Shown: one piece after another, positions 36,172 to 43,983 of the stretch
Layout of the letters: each line of letters starts with the position of its first letter
Numbering within the stretch: position 1 is the first letter of the stretch
Assembly (NCBI GenBank): GCA_041859875.1
Contig: JBFLFY010000007.1
Location: forward strand, 15,312 to 79,311
Reading direction: 5' to 3'
Length of the DNA: 64,000 bases
DNA from: Thermocaproicibacter sp041859875
GTDB lineage: Bacteria > Bacillota > Clostridia > Oscillospirales > Acutalibacteraceae
Notes under the pieces: generated by a model
What the model saw: the letters and a program-made list of their open reading frames with translations, nothing else
The model's database searches: none
What the model was told of the DNA's origin: nothing
Program-made: the position numbers and the translations under genes

Positions 36172-36199
36172 TTGAGTTTACGGGGAAATGTGGTATAAT
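36172..36199 (+). promoter_or_regulatory. Promoter of the nusB-ispA operon
   Basis: TTGAGT (36172-36177), 16-bp spacer and TATAAT (36194-36199). The -35 begins at the last base region of the spoIIIAH stop codon. Confidence 0.65.
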
Positions 36200-36241
36200 A
36201 ACCCCGTGGAAGCTTGAAAATTTGCAGCGGATTTTTTACAG

Positions 36242-36269
36242 TCCTCCACATTCGTGGAGGATTTTTTTT
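36242..36269 (+). terminator. Terminator-like hairpin between promoter and nusB (attenuator candidate)
   Basis: TCCTCCAC, loop ATTC, GTGGAGGA and eight Ts: a perfect intrinsic terminator. It lies downstream of the TATAAT at 36194 and 21 bp before the nusB ATG, so it would stop spoIIIA read-through and could also attenuate the nusB transcript. The 3' arm resembles the downstream nusB ribosome site GGAGGATTTT. Confidence 0.8.
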
Positions 36270-36290
36270 ATCCGAAAACCGGAGGATTTT

Positions 36291-36698
36291 ATGAATCGTA
36301 GAAAATTGCGTGAGCAGGCGTTTGTGTTGATTTTCGAAAGAAGTTTCAGCCATGAAACAACCCGCTCTATTATAGACACAGCAGAGATGTCAGAAGAAGT
36401 TCATATTGGAGAATTTGCTGAAAAAACTGCGTGCGGCGTTGAGGAACATGAAGTGGAAATAGATGCCGTAATTCAAAAGTATATCCGCGGGTGGACGTTC
36501 AGCCGCCTTTCAAAAGTTTCCCTTGCGCTTTTGAGGCTTGCGCTGTATGAGATGAAGTTTGAGCCGGATATGCCCATAAGCGTTTCCATTAACGAAGCTG
36601 TAAGCCTTGCAAAAAAATATGGCGGTGAGGAAGATGCGCCGTTTATAAACGGTGTTCTTGGCTCTGCCGCAAAAGAGATTGGTGAAAAAAATGCCTGA
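36291..36698 (+). CDS. nusB: Transcription antitermination factor NusB
   Basis: The 135-residue all-helical RNA-binding protein starts MNRRKLREQAFVLIFERSF and ends with the family PDMPISVSINEAVSLAKKYG and FINGVLGSAAKE motifs. NusB with NusE binds boxA RNA to prevent premature termination on rRNA operons. The ATG at 36291 has GGAGG five bases upstream. It is the first gene of an operon with xseA, xseB and ispA, a common clostridial arrangement. Its stop overlaps the next gene by 8 bp. Confidence 0.95.
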   Translation: MNRRKLREQAFVLIFERSFSHETTRSIIDTAEMSEEVHIGEFAEKTACGVEEHEVEIDAVIQKYIRGWTFSRLSKVSLALLRLALYEMKFEPDMPISVSINEAVSLAKKYGGEEDAPFINGVLGSAAKEIGEKNA

Positions 36699-37689
36699 TG
36701 TTTTGGGCATTGACACAAGCAACTACACAACGTCGGCGGCGCTGTACTGCGGAGGAGAAATATGCCAGAGTAAGCGGCTTTTGCCTGTAAAGCAGGGTGA
36801 AATGGGGCTGCGCCAGAGCGATGCAGTTTTTCATCATGTGCAGCAGCTCCCCGAAGTGATGAAAGCCCTTCCGTTTGGCAAGGCAAAAATAACGGCAGTC
36901 GGTGTTTCCAATCGTCCCAGAAGTATGAAAGGTTCTTATATGCCATGCTTTCTTGCCGGTGTTTCTGCCGCGTCTGCTGTTTCCCTTACACTTGGTGTTC
37001 CTCTTTACACGTTTTCACACCAGCAGGGGCATATTGCGGCTGCTTTGTATTCAGCAGGGCAGATGAAGTTGCTTCGCCAGCGGTTCCTTGCTTTTCATGT
37101 TTCGGGAGGAACTACGGAAGCTGTACTCTGTGAACCGGACAGCGCTGAAATTTTTACGACAAAAATTGTTGCCGGTTCGCTTGACCTGAAGGCCGGTCAG
37201 GCAGTAGACCGCGTTGGCGTTATGCTTGGCCTGCATTTTCCGGCAGGCCAGGAACTTGAAAAACTTGCATTGGGTTCGCAGAAACAGTTTCACATTCATC
37301 CCAGCATGAAAGGATGCGACTGTTCTCTTTCCGGTATCCAGAATCAGTGCCTTGCAAGGATGCAGAAAGGCGAGCCGAAGGAAGAGATTGCGGCGTTCTG
37401 CCTGCAGTCTATTTTGGCTGCTCTTGACGGAATGGCGGCCGCCCTGCTGAAGCAATATGGAAATTTGCCGCTGCTGTTTGCAGGCGGCGTTATGAGCAAC
37501 TCGATTATCCGGGAAGCACTTACGAAAAAGTACGGCGCGTTTTTTGCTGAGCCTGCATTTTCCGCTGACAATGCTGCCGGAATTGCCGTGCTTACTGCTT
37601 TAAGGGAGGAAATGTGCTGTGACTCTGGAACCAGTTGTATTAACGGTAACGCAGCTGAACACATACCTGAAAGCCCAGTTCGAGGGTGA
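36691..37689 (+). CDS. M22/Kae1-like family protein (TsaD paralogue)
   Basis: The 332-residue ASKHA-fold protein starts LGIDTSNYTTSAALYCGG and contains SNRPRSMKGSYMPCFLAG and HVSGGTTEAVL, which parallel TsaD but are shorter and differ in the substrate region. Many Clostridia carry this M22-annotated paralogue beside nusB/xseA in addition to true TsaD. Whether it takes part in t6A synthesis is unknown. The ATG at 36691 has GGTGA upstream and overlaps the nusB end by 8 bp; its last 71 bp overlap xseA. Confidence 0.8.
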   Translation: MPDVLGIDTSNYTTSAALYCGGEICQSKRLLPVKQGEMGLRQSDAVFHHVQQLPEVMKALPFGKAKITAVGVSNRPRSMKGSYMPCFLAGVSAASAVSLTLGVPLYTFSHQQGHIAAALYSAGQMKLLRQRFLAFHVSGGTTEAVLCEPDSAEIFTTKIVAGSLDLKAGQAVDRVGVMLGLHFPAGQELEKLALGSQKQFHIHPSMKGCDCSLSGIQNQCLARMQKGEPKEEIAAFCLQSILAALDGMAAALLKQYGNLPLLFAGGVMSNSIIREALTKKYGAFFAEPAFSADNAAGIAVLTALREEMCCDSGTSCINGNAAEHIPESPVRG

Positions 37690-38842
37690 CGAGAATCTTT
37701 CACAGATTTTTATTACGGGCGAAATTTCAAATTTTACTGACCATTACCGCTCCGGTCATCTTTATTTTACGTTAAAGGACGAGCGGTGCTCCGTGCGGGC
37801 CGTTATGTTCGCGAGAAATGCATCCCGGCTGCGCTTTCAGCCGGAAGATGGTATGAAAATAATTGCGCGGGGCAGGGTAAGTATCTATGAAGTTACCGGC
37901 CAGTACCAGCTTTATGTGGAAGACCTTCAGCCGGATGGACTTGGCGCGCTGAACCTTGCTTTTGAGCAGCTGAAGGAGAAGCTGGAAAAAGAAGGGCTGT
38001 TTGCTGCGGAACGTAAAAAGCCGCTTCCAAAAATCCCTCAAAAAATCGGCGTGATTACTTCGCCGACCGGTGCGGCAGTTCATGATATTTTAACCATACT
38101 GGAACGCCGCTGGCCAATGGCACAGGTGGTTTTTTGCCCTGTTCAGGTGCAGGGGGATGCCGCCGCTCCACAGATTGTAAAAGCGCTGTGCCTGATGAAT
38201 CAAAAGCAATGCGCGGATGTTATTATTGTCGGCCGAGGCGGCGGCTCGCTGGAAGATTTGTGGGCATTCAATGAAGAATGCGTAGCGCGGGCTGTTTTGG
38301 AGTCTTCGATTCCGGTCATTTCCGCCGTCGGCCACGAAACAGATTTTACAATCTGCGATTTTGCCGCGGATCTGCGTGCGCCGACTCCATCCGCCGCAGC
38401 GGAACTCGCTGTTCCAGATCAAACGGAAATGCTGGCACAAATCTCTGCACAGAAAATGCGCCTCCAAAATGCTGCTGAAAGAAAGCTGCAGCAGGCAAAA
38501 GAAGAATTTCTTCCCCTTGCCGAAAGCAGCGTAATGAAAAACCCGCTGGAATTCATCGAGATGCGCCGCGAAAAGATTGACCGTTTAGCCATATCTGCGC
38601 AGGAATCGACTCTTGCAGCCGTGCACTGCAGCAAAGAAGAACTCGCTGCCTTAAGCGGAAAACTGAATGCCCTAAGTCCACTGGCAGTCCTTTCACGCGG
38701 CTATGCGGCTGTATTCCGGGAAACCGGAGCATCCGTTTTGTCTTCCGCAGATGCTGAAAAAGATGACAGGGTGGAGGTCCGCTTTTCCGACGGTTCTCTG
38801 CTCTGCACGGTAAACGACAGGAAAGCAGGGTACCGAAAATGA
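37619..38842 (+). CDS. xseA: Exodeoxyribonuclease VII large subunit
   Basis: The 407-residue nuclease subunit has the N-terminal OB fold (VLTVTQLNTYLKAQFEGD), RSGHLYFTLKD, the catalytic-domain GVITSPTGAAVHDI, and IIVGRGGGSLEDLWAFNEE. The C-terminal half is a long coiled coil that binds XseB. ExoVII degrades single-stranded DNA in both directions. The start is a GTG at 37619 with GGGAGGA eight bases upstream, so the gene overlaps the preceding frame by 71 bp. Confidence 0.96.
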   Translation: MTLEPVVLTVTQLNTYLKAQFEGDENLSQIFITGEISNFTDHYRSGHLYFTLKDERCSVRAVMFARNASRLRFQPEDGMKIIARGRVSIYEVTGQYQLYVEDLQPDGLGALNLAFEQLKEKLEKEGLFAAERKKPLPKIPQKIGVITSPTGAAVHDILTILERRWPMAQVVFCPVQVQGDAAAPQIVKALCLMNQKQCADVIIVGRGGGSLEDLWAFNEECVARAVLESSIPVISAVGHETDFTICDFAADLRAPTPSAAAELAVPDQTEMLAQISAQKMRLQNAAERKLQQAKEEFLPLAESSVMKNPLEFIEMRREKIDRLAISAQESTLAAVHCSKEELAALSGKLNALSPLAVLSRGYAAVFRETGASVLSSADAEKDDRVEVRFSDGSLLCTVNDRKAGYRK

Positions 38843-39051
38843 ATAAGAAAATGACGTTTGAAGCTGCTTCAGACCGGCTCAGTGAAATTGTTGAGCAGCT
38901 GGAAAGCGGAGAGAAACCGCTCGATGAATCTTTAAAGCTTTTTGAAGAAGGTTCGGCTCTTGTTTCTTTCTGCTATGAGAAACTTTCGTCAGCTGAGCAG
39001 AAAATAAAGACTCTTACAGAGCAGGAGGAAACATCAAATGGGAAAGATTGA
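38839..39051 (+). CDS. xseB: Exodeoxyribonuclease VII small subunit
   Basis: The 70-residue helical protein has the XseB pattern TFEAASDRLSEIVEQLESGE and LDESLKLFEEGSALV. It caps and activates XseA. It overlaps xseA by ATGA and ispA by 14 bp, so stoichiometric coupled translation is likely. Confidence 0.96.
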   Translation: MNKKMTFEAASDRLSEIVEQLESGEKPLDESLKLFEEGSALVSFCYEKLSSAEQKIKTLTEQEETSNGKD

Positions 39052-39925
39052 ACGCAGCAGCTACATTTCTGCGGTGGAAGACGCTTTGGAGCGTTATGTG
39101 CCGGAAGTTTCTCTTCTGCAGGCGGATTTGTTCCAAGCCATGCGCTATAGCCTTCTTGCAGGCGGCAAACGGATACGCCCAGCACTCGTACTGGAATTCT
39201 GTGGCCTGTGCGGAGGTGACCAGGAAGCTGCTCTTCCTTTTGCCTGTGCGATTGAAATGATACACACATATTCATTGATTCACGATGATCTTCCCTGTAT
39301 GGATAATGATGGGATGCGGCGCGGCAAGCCTTCTAACCACGTTATTTTTGGCGAAGCCCAAGCGCTGCTTGCCGGTGATTCGCTTCTTACAATGGCATTT
39401 GAGGCCATGCTCTCTCCGGAAAGTATAAAGGCAGCCGGTGCGGAACGAGCATCTGCGGCAGCCGGGGTGTTGGCTCGCGCGGCAGGCGCCTACGGTATGG
39501 CAGGCGGGCAGGCAATCGACCTGATGAGCGAAAGCAAACGGATTCCAATGGAAACGCTGCAGAAGATGGATGAATGCAAAACAGGGGCACTGATTCGTGC
39601 GGCGGCAAAAATGGGTTGCATTCTTGCAGGTGCAAAAGAACAGTATCTTCACGCTGCGGACGAATATGCGGCGGCTGTTGGCTTTGCATTTCAGATTGTA
39701 GATGACATCCTGGATGTAGAGGGAAGTGCTGAAGCGCTGGGGAAGCCGACTGGCAGTGATACGGAAAATGGAAAGAGCACATACGTTTCTCTTCTCGGCC
39801 TTGAAAATGCAAAGCGCGCCGTCGAAAGCCTCACAAAAACGGCGGAAGACGCGTTAAGTACATTTGACGGCGACACTTCCTACCTGAAAAACCTTGCCCG
39901 GAAACTGGCGGAAAGAAATCATTGA
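39038..39925 (+). CDS. ispA: Polyprenyl (farnesyl/geranyl) diphosphate synthase
   Basis: The 295-residue trans-prenyltransferase has GGKRIRPALVLE, the first Asp-rich motif DDLPCMDNDGMRRGKP (about residues 82-97) and the second, IVDDILDVEG. It condenses IPP with allylic diphosphates to supply undecaprenyl and quinone-type lipids. GGAGG lies nine bases upstream of the ATG. The usual downstream dxs gene is absent; the next locus is the L21 operon. Chain length (C15 most likely) is inferred. Confidence 0.93.
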   Translation: MGKIERSSYISAVEDALERYVPEVSLLQADLFQAMRYSLLAGGKRIRPALVLEFCGLCGGDQEAALPFACAIEMIHTYSLIHDDLPCMDNDGMRRGKPSNHVIFGEAQALLAGDSLLTMAFEAMLSPESIKAAGAERASAAAGVLARAAGAYGMAGGQAIDLMSESKRIPMETLQKMDECKTGALIRAAAKMGCILAGAKEQYLHAADEYAAAVGFAFQIVDDILDVEGSAEALGKPTGSDTENGKSTYVSLLGLENAKRAVESLTKTAEDALSTFDGDTSYLKNLARKLAERNH

Positions 39926-39943
39926 TTTGCCCAAATTTTTCGG

Positions 39944-39972
39944 TTGACAAGTTTTACAAAATATGATATGCT
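39944..39972 (+). promoter_or_regulatory. Promoter of rplU-prp-rpmA
   Basis: Perfect TTGACA (39944-39949), 17-bp spacer, TATGCT (39967-39972). Confidence 0.75.
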
Positions 39973-40040
39973 ATTTAAGCCGCTTATTGCGGGCTTAAGA
40001 GGCATATTTATGCTCGCCCGGCAATAGCGAGATTAAGAAA
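39973..40040 (+). promoter_or_regulatory. Ribosomal protein L21 leader
   Basis: The 5' leader forms a TTAAGCC/GGCTTAA hairpin, followed by the characteristic AGAGGCATATTTATGC and a GCAATAGCGAGATTAAG element before rplU. This is the pattern of the Firmicute L21 leader, thought to bind L21 for autoregulation. Confidence 0.8.
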
Positions 40041-40057
40041 AGGCAGGGCCTTTATTC

Positions 40058-40366
40058 ATGTTTGCAGTAATTGAAACAGGCGGCAAGCAGTACAAAGTGC
40101 AGAAGGATGACGTTATCTTTGTTGAAAAGCTTGCAGCAGAAAAAGACTCCACAGTTGAGTTCAAAGTTCTTGCTCTGAACAGCGACGATGGAATGAAACT
40201 TGGTACCCCATATGTTGAGGGCGCTAAGGTAACAGGCAAAGTCCTTAAGAATGGTAAATCCCCGAAGATTACTATTTTTACCTACAAATCCAAGAAGAAT
40301 GAAAAACGTAAAATGGGTCACAGGCAGCCTTATACGCAGGTTCAGATTGAAGCGATTGACGCCTGA
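40058..40366 (+). CDS. rplU: Large ribosomal subunit protein L21
   Basis: The 102-residue protein starts MFAVIETGGKQYKVQKDDVI and has the C-terminal KRKMGHRQPYTQVQIEAI signature, at the standard length. It binds 23S rRNA. It is the first gene of the L21-Prp-L27 operon behind the L21 leader. Confidence 0.98.
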   Translation: MFAVIETGGKQYKVQKDDVIFVEKLAAEKDSTVEFKVLALNSDDGMKLGTPYVEGAKVTGKVLKNGKSPKITIFTYKSKKNEKRKMGHRQPYTQVQIEAIDA

Positions 40367-40375
40367 CAACATACC

Positions 40376-40693
40376 ATGATACAAACGGATTTTTTTCTGA
40401 AACATGGAAGTTTGCTCGGCTTTCAGGTAAGCGGGCATTCTGATTTGGCGGAAGCAGGGACAGATATCTTTTGTGCGGCGGTTTCTTCGGCAGCTTATAT
40501 GGCCGCGAATACCGTTACGGAAGTTCTCCATGTAAAGGCTGAAGTTCATGCGGAAGACGGATTCATGTTTTTGAAAATTCCAGAGTCCAGCGTTGCTTCC
40601 TGTGCAGCAATACTGAAAGGTTTTCGCCTGCATATGGCAGCATTGCAGGAACAGTACCCGAAAAACATTCATTTAATTGACACGGAGGTGTAA
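40376..40693 (+). CDS. prp: Ribosomal-processing cysteine protease Prp
   Basis: The 105-residue protein has the Prp catalytic pair His21 (in VSGHSDLAEAG) and Cys33 (in TDIFCAAVSSAAY). Prp removes the N-terminal extension of L27 in Firmicutes. It lies between rplU and rpmA, and the L27 here has the cognate extension. No good ribosome site precedes the ATG, so it may depend on coupling with rplU. Confidence 0.93.
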   Translation: MIQTDFFLKHGSLLGFQVSGHSDLAEAGTDIFCAAVSSAAYMAANTVTEVLHVKAEVHAEDGFMFLKIPESSVASCAAILKGFRLHMAALQEQYPKNIHLIDTEV

Positions 40694-40696
40694 ATT

Positions 40697-40981
40697 ATGC
40701 TGAAAATTAATATTCAGCTTTTCGCTCATAAAAAAGGAATGGGTTCTACCAAGAACGGCCGTGATTCCGAATCCAAGCGCCTTGGCGTAAAGCGCTCGGA
40801 TGGTCAGTTCGTTTTGGCTGGAAATATTCTGGTCAAACAGCGTGGCACTCATTTTCACCCAGGTGAAGGTGTAGGAAGAGGCTCCGACGATTCTCTGTTT
40901 GCTTTAATCGACGGTAAAGTGAAGTTTGAGCATCTTGGAAAAGACCGTAAAAAGGTCAGCGTTTACGCCGAGCAAAAATAA
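40697..40981 (+). CDS. rpmA: Large ribosomal subunit protein L27
   Basis: The 94-residue protein starts MLKINIQLFAHKKGMGSTKN. The nine residues up to LF form the Prp-cleaved extension, leaving mature AHKKG at the peptidyl-transferase centre. GGAGG lies eight bases before the ATG. It is followed by a strong terminator. Confidence 0.98.
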   Translation: MLKINIQLFAHKKGMGSTKNGRDSESKRLGVKRSDGQFVLAGNILVKQRGTHFHPGEGVGRGSDDSLFALIDGKVKFEHLGKDRKKVSVYAEQK

Positions 40982-41002
40982 GCGGCGAAAAACAATTTGA
41001 GA

Positions 41003-41032
41003 ATCCCGGGTGTTTTCGCCCGGGATTTTTTT
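41003..41032 (+). terminator. Terminator of rplU-prp-rpmA
   Basis: ATCCCGGG and CCCGGGAT pair around an 8-base loop, followed by seven Ts. Confidence 0.9.
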
Positions 41033-41084
41033 CATGTTTTGGCACAAAATAAATTTATAAAAAACTGCGGTAAGAAGGGTTAGC

Positions 41085-42356
41085 GTGTTTATTGACAGTG
41101 CAAAAATAAAGGTCTGTGCAGGAAACGGCGGCGATGGAGCCGTCGCGTTTCACCGCGAAAAATATATTGCATCCGGAGGGCCGGATGGCGGCGACGGCGG
41201 CCGCGGTGGAAACGTTGTTTTTCAGGTGGATGCAAACCTTTCCACCCTTTCTGATTTCCGCTATCGGCGTAAGTTTGCGGCGCAGTCGGGCGAAAATGGG
41301 CGGGGCAAGCGGTGCAGTGGAAAAGGCGGCGCCGACCTCATTATCCGGGTGCCGCGTGGTACTTTGCTGAAAGATGCTGAAACCGGGCGTCTGATTGCTG
41401 ACCTTTCTGCAGATGAGCCTCAGATTGTTGCCAAGGGCGGCCGCGGCGGATGGGGCAATGCACATTTCGCAACTGCTACCCGGCAGGCACCCCGCTTTGC
41501 AAAGGCAGGCGCTCCGGGTGAGCAACTGGATCTGCAGATGGAATTGAAACTGCTGGCAGATGTTGGCCTTGTCGGGTACCCAAATGTAGGAAAATCGACT
41601 TTAGTTTCCGTTGTAAGTGAGGCCAAACCGGAAATTGCCGACTATCATTTTACAACGGTTACTCCGGTTCTTGGTGTTGTGCGCCTTGCACCGAACCGCT
41701 CGTTTGTAATAGCGGATATTCCGGGGCTGATTGAAGGTGCCAATGAAGGAGCAGGCCTTGGCCATCAGTTTTTGCGCCATGTAGAGCGGTGCAGGCTGCT
41801 TGTCCACATCGTTGATGTTTCCGGAAGTGAAGGGCGTGACCCGAAAGAAGATTTTAAGGTTATTAATTCGGAGCTGAAAAAGTTCAATCCCGAACTTGCT
41901 GCGCGCCCTATGCTGGTAGCCGGCAACAAGTGTGACTTGGCTTCGGAAGAACAGATTGCAGATTTCAAAAAATTTGTAGAAGATCAAGGCTATGAATTCT
42001 TTCCGATTATGGCGGCAATCCGCTATCAGGTGGATCCGCTGATGAATCGAGTCAGTGAACTGCTGAGCAAGCTCCCGCCGGTAAAAGTATATACACCGGA
42101 ACCTGCTATCGCACAGCCAGCAGAGCCAGCTGAAGGCAACGAGGTAACCATCCAAAAAGAAAACGGTGTTTATACGGTAGAGGGCCAATGGCTTTACCAG
42201 ACGATGCGCTCCATAAATTTCAGCGATGAAGATTCTTTGCGCTATTTTGAAAATGTGCTTGAAAAAACAGGCGTTATTAAAAAACTGCGCCAGGCGGGAA
42301 TTTCGGAGGGCAATACCGTAAGCATTTATGGGCTTGAATTTAATTATATGGAATAG
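41085..42356 (+). CDS. obg: Obg/CgtA GTPase
   Basis: The 423-residue protein has the Gly-rich Obg fold (residues 1-155), a G domain with G1 GYPNVGKSTL, G3 DIPGLIEGA and G4 NKCD, and a C-terminal OCT domain (from about residue 350). Obg acts in 50S assembly and stress/sporulation control. The start is a GTG at 41085 with AAGGG close upstream, unusual but without a better option. It follows rpmA, as in most Firmicutes. Confidence 0.97.
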   Translation: MFIDSAKIKVCAGNGGDGAVAFHREKYIASGGPDGGDGGRGGNVVFQVDANLSTLSDFRYRRKFAAQSGENGRGKRCSGKGGADLIIRVPRGTLLKDAETGRLIADLSADEPQIVAKGGRGGWGNAHFATATRQAPRFAKAGAPGEQLDLQMELKLLADVGLVGYPNVGKSTLVSVVSEAKPEIADYHFTTVTPVLGVVRLAPNRSFVIADIPGLIEGANEGAGLGHQFLRHVERCRLLVHIVDVSGSEGRDPKEDFKVINSELKKFNPELAARPMLVAGNKCDLASEEQIADFKKFVEDQGYEFFPIMAAIRYQVDPLMNRVSELLSKLPPVKVYTPEPAIAQPAEPAEGNEVTIQKENGVYTVEGQWLYQTMRSINFSDEDSLRYFENVLEKTGVIKKLRQAGISEGNTVSIYGLEFNYME

Positions 42357-42367
42357 GGGGCGGGACC

Positions 42368-42757
42368 ATGGAACGATTTTTACCGGATGACTGTGATCCA
42401 CGCCAACTCAGTCCTCTGACTTTGGCATTTATCGGAGATGCCGTTTATGAAATATTTGCCCGGGAACGTCTTGTCTGCAAAGGCAGCCGCCCGGTTTCGG
42501 AACTTCACCGGCTTTCCGTTCAGGATGTCTGCTGTAAAGCTCAGTCGGCTGCTGCAAAAAAAATAGAATCGCTTCTTTCAGAAGAGGAGGAGGCTATTTT
42601 CCGACGAGGCAAAAACGCCCATCCTGGGCATGTACCGAAAAATGCAGAACAATCGGACTACCATGCTGCCACAGGGATAGAAGCACTTTTTGGGTATCTG
42701 TACCTGTGCGGCCATATGGAAAGAATGCGTGAGCTGTTTGAGATTATAAAAGGATGA
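42368..42757 (+). CDS. mrnC: Mini-ribonuclease III
   Basis: The 129-residue RNase III-like protein without a dsRNA-binding domain has LTLAFIGDAVYEIFARERLV (the catalytic Asp/Glu region, residues 16-35) and a C-terminal YHAATGIEALFGYLYL. MrnC matures the 23S rRNA ends. It follows obg by 11 bp and is followed by the YitT-like gene. Confidence 0.93.
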   Translation: MERFLPDDCDPRQLSPLTLAFIGDAVYEIFARERLVCKGSRPVSELHRLSVQDVCCKAQSAAAKKIESLLSEEEEAIFRRGKNAHPGHVPKNAEQSDYHAATGIEALFGYLYLCGHMERMRELFEIIKG

Positions 42758-42764
42758 TGCTGCC

Positions 42765-43712
42765 ATGCCGCTGATTCATACTGTAAAAAGTAAAGCAATG
42801 GAAATTGCAAAAGATTTTGCTGCCTATATTGTAGGGAGCACCCTTCTCGCAATCTCGATTGATATGTTTACAGCGCCAAATCATATCGCTCCGGGAGGGC
42901 TTTCGGGCATCTGCACCATGATAAATTACCTGACGAAGCTTCCGATTGGTGTTATGACCCTCTTGTTAAACATACCTGTTTTTATTTGGGCTTTTGTAGA
43001 AATTGATTTTTCAAGTGTTGTGAAAAGTTTTGTTGCAATGATTATTTCATCAGTTGCGATTGATGTATTTTCATGGTTTGTGGTGCCATACAATGGAAGC
43101 GTTATGCTGGCCTGCATTTTTGGGGGTGTCCTGCAGGGCATAGCGTTAGCACTCATTTTTATGCGAAGCGCAACAACGGGTGGGACTGACCTTATTGCTC
43201 AGCTGCTCGGCCGCCATGTTCGGTTCCTTCCAATCGGGAAACTAATGCTTTGTGTAGACGGCCTTGTGGTAATTGCTTCTGCTGTCGTTTACCATAGCAT
43301 AGAAAATGCAATGTATGCAATTATTGCTATTTTTGTATGTTCCAAGCTGATTGATGTTATCCTGTACGGCACAGACATCGGAACCGGCAAAGTGCTGTTT
43401 ATTATTTCTTCCAAGAGCCATGAAATTGCAGATGAGATTCTAAGTGATGTTGACCGTGGAGTTACAATTCTGGAATCCCGCGGCGCTTATTCTGGCAAAG
43501 AGGGCGAGGTGCTTCTCTGTGCAGTCCGTCGCTTTGAGGTGGCTCAGGTAAAGGATATTGTCCATACAATCGACCATAACGCATTTCTGATTGTGGGGGA
43601 AGCCGGTGAAATCACTGGGGAAGGTTTTCGCCCGGCAAAAGTCGATCCTCGCCGCGCAAAACGTTTGCAGGCTAAACTGAAGCGGCGGAGAGAACAAGAA
43701 AAAGAGAAATAA
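42765..43712 (+). CDS. YitT-family membrane protein (DUF161/DUF2179)
   Basis: The 315-residue protein has about five membrane helices over residues 20-190 (with PNHIAPGGLSGICTMIN and ATTGGTDLIAQLL) and a soluble C-terminal DUF2179 domain (DRGVTILESRGAYSGKEGEV). The family has no firmly established function; transport has been suggested. A very basic C-terminal tail (RRAKRLQAKLKRRREQEKEK) is longer than in many members. It starts 7 bp after mrnC. Confidence 0.88.
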   Translation: MPLIHTVKSKAMEIAKDFAAYIVGSTLLAISIDMFTAPNHIAPGGLSGICTMINYLTKLPIGVMTLLLNIPVFIWAFVEIDFSSVVKSFVAMIISSVAIDVFSWFVVPYNGSVMLACIFGGVLQGIALALIFMRSATTGGTDLIAQLLGRHVRFLPIGKLMLCVDGLVVIASAVVYHSIENAMYAIIAIFVCSKLIDVILYGTDIGTGKVLFIISSKSHEIADEILSDVDRGVTILESRGAYSGKEGEVLLCAVRRFEVAQVKDIVHTIDHNAFLIVGEAGEITGEGFRPAKVDPRRAKRLQAKLKRRREQEKEK

Positions 43713-43716
43713 AAAT

Positions 43717-43755
43717 GCGGCTCTATGCAAAAAAGGCACAGAGCCGCTTGCTGTA
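43717..43755 (-). terminator. Terminator of the small minus-strand gene
   Basis: GCGGCTCTaTGC and GCAcAGAGCCGC form a 12-bp stem. On the minus strand it is followed by ATTTTTATTT, so it terminates the 49-aa gene; on the plus strand it lacks a T run and acts, at most, weakly for the YitT gene. Confidence 0.7.
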
Positions 43756-43762
43756 AAAGGGA

Positions 43763-43912
43763 TTAGTCTTTGCAGTCTTTGCAGTCGCTGTAATCGTTAG
43801 ACTCTTTGTTGCTGTCTTTGCAATTCTTTGCTGAATTTCCCTGTTCTTTTTTTGCTTGGCTTGACTGACTTGAAGAACTGCCTTTCCTGTTTTTCTGAGA
43901 TTTATTTTCCAA
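43763..43912 (-). CDS. Unknown 49-residue hydrophilic small protein
   Basis: The frame starts at a TTG (43912) with AAGGGGGTGA five bases upstream and encodes a very polar peptide, Ser/Lys/Asn/Gln rich, ending in two CKD repeats (DCKDCKD). Three cysteines (CKD x3 with the KNCKDSN segment) and no hydrophobic core suggest a disordered or metal-binding peptide. It has a good ribosome site and its own terminator, which support it as a real gene. I recognise no family; a small spore protein is a possibility without evidence. Confidence 0.55.
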   Translation of the reverse strand: MENKSQKNRKGSSSSQSSQAKKEQGNSAKNCKDSNKESNDYSDCKDCKD

Positions 43913-43983
43913 GGTGTTCACCCCCTTTGTGAAATATTCTTTGTTGTGAAAGTAAAGATTATACAATTAATTTGGAGTTGATG

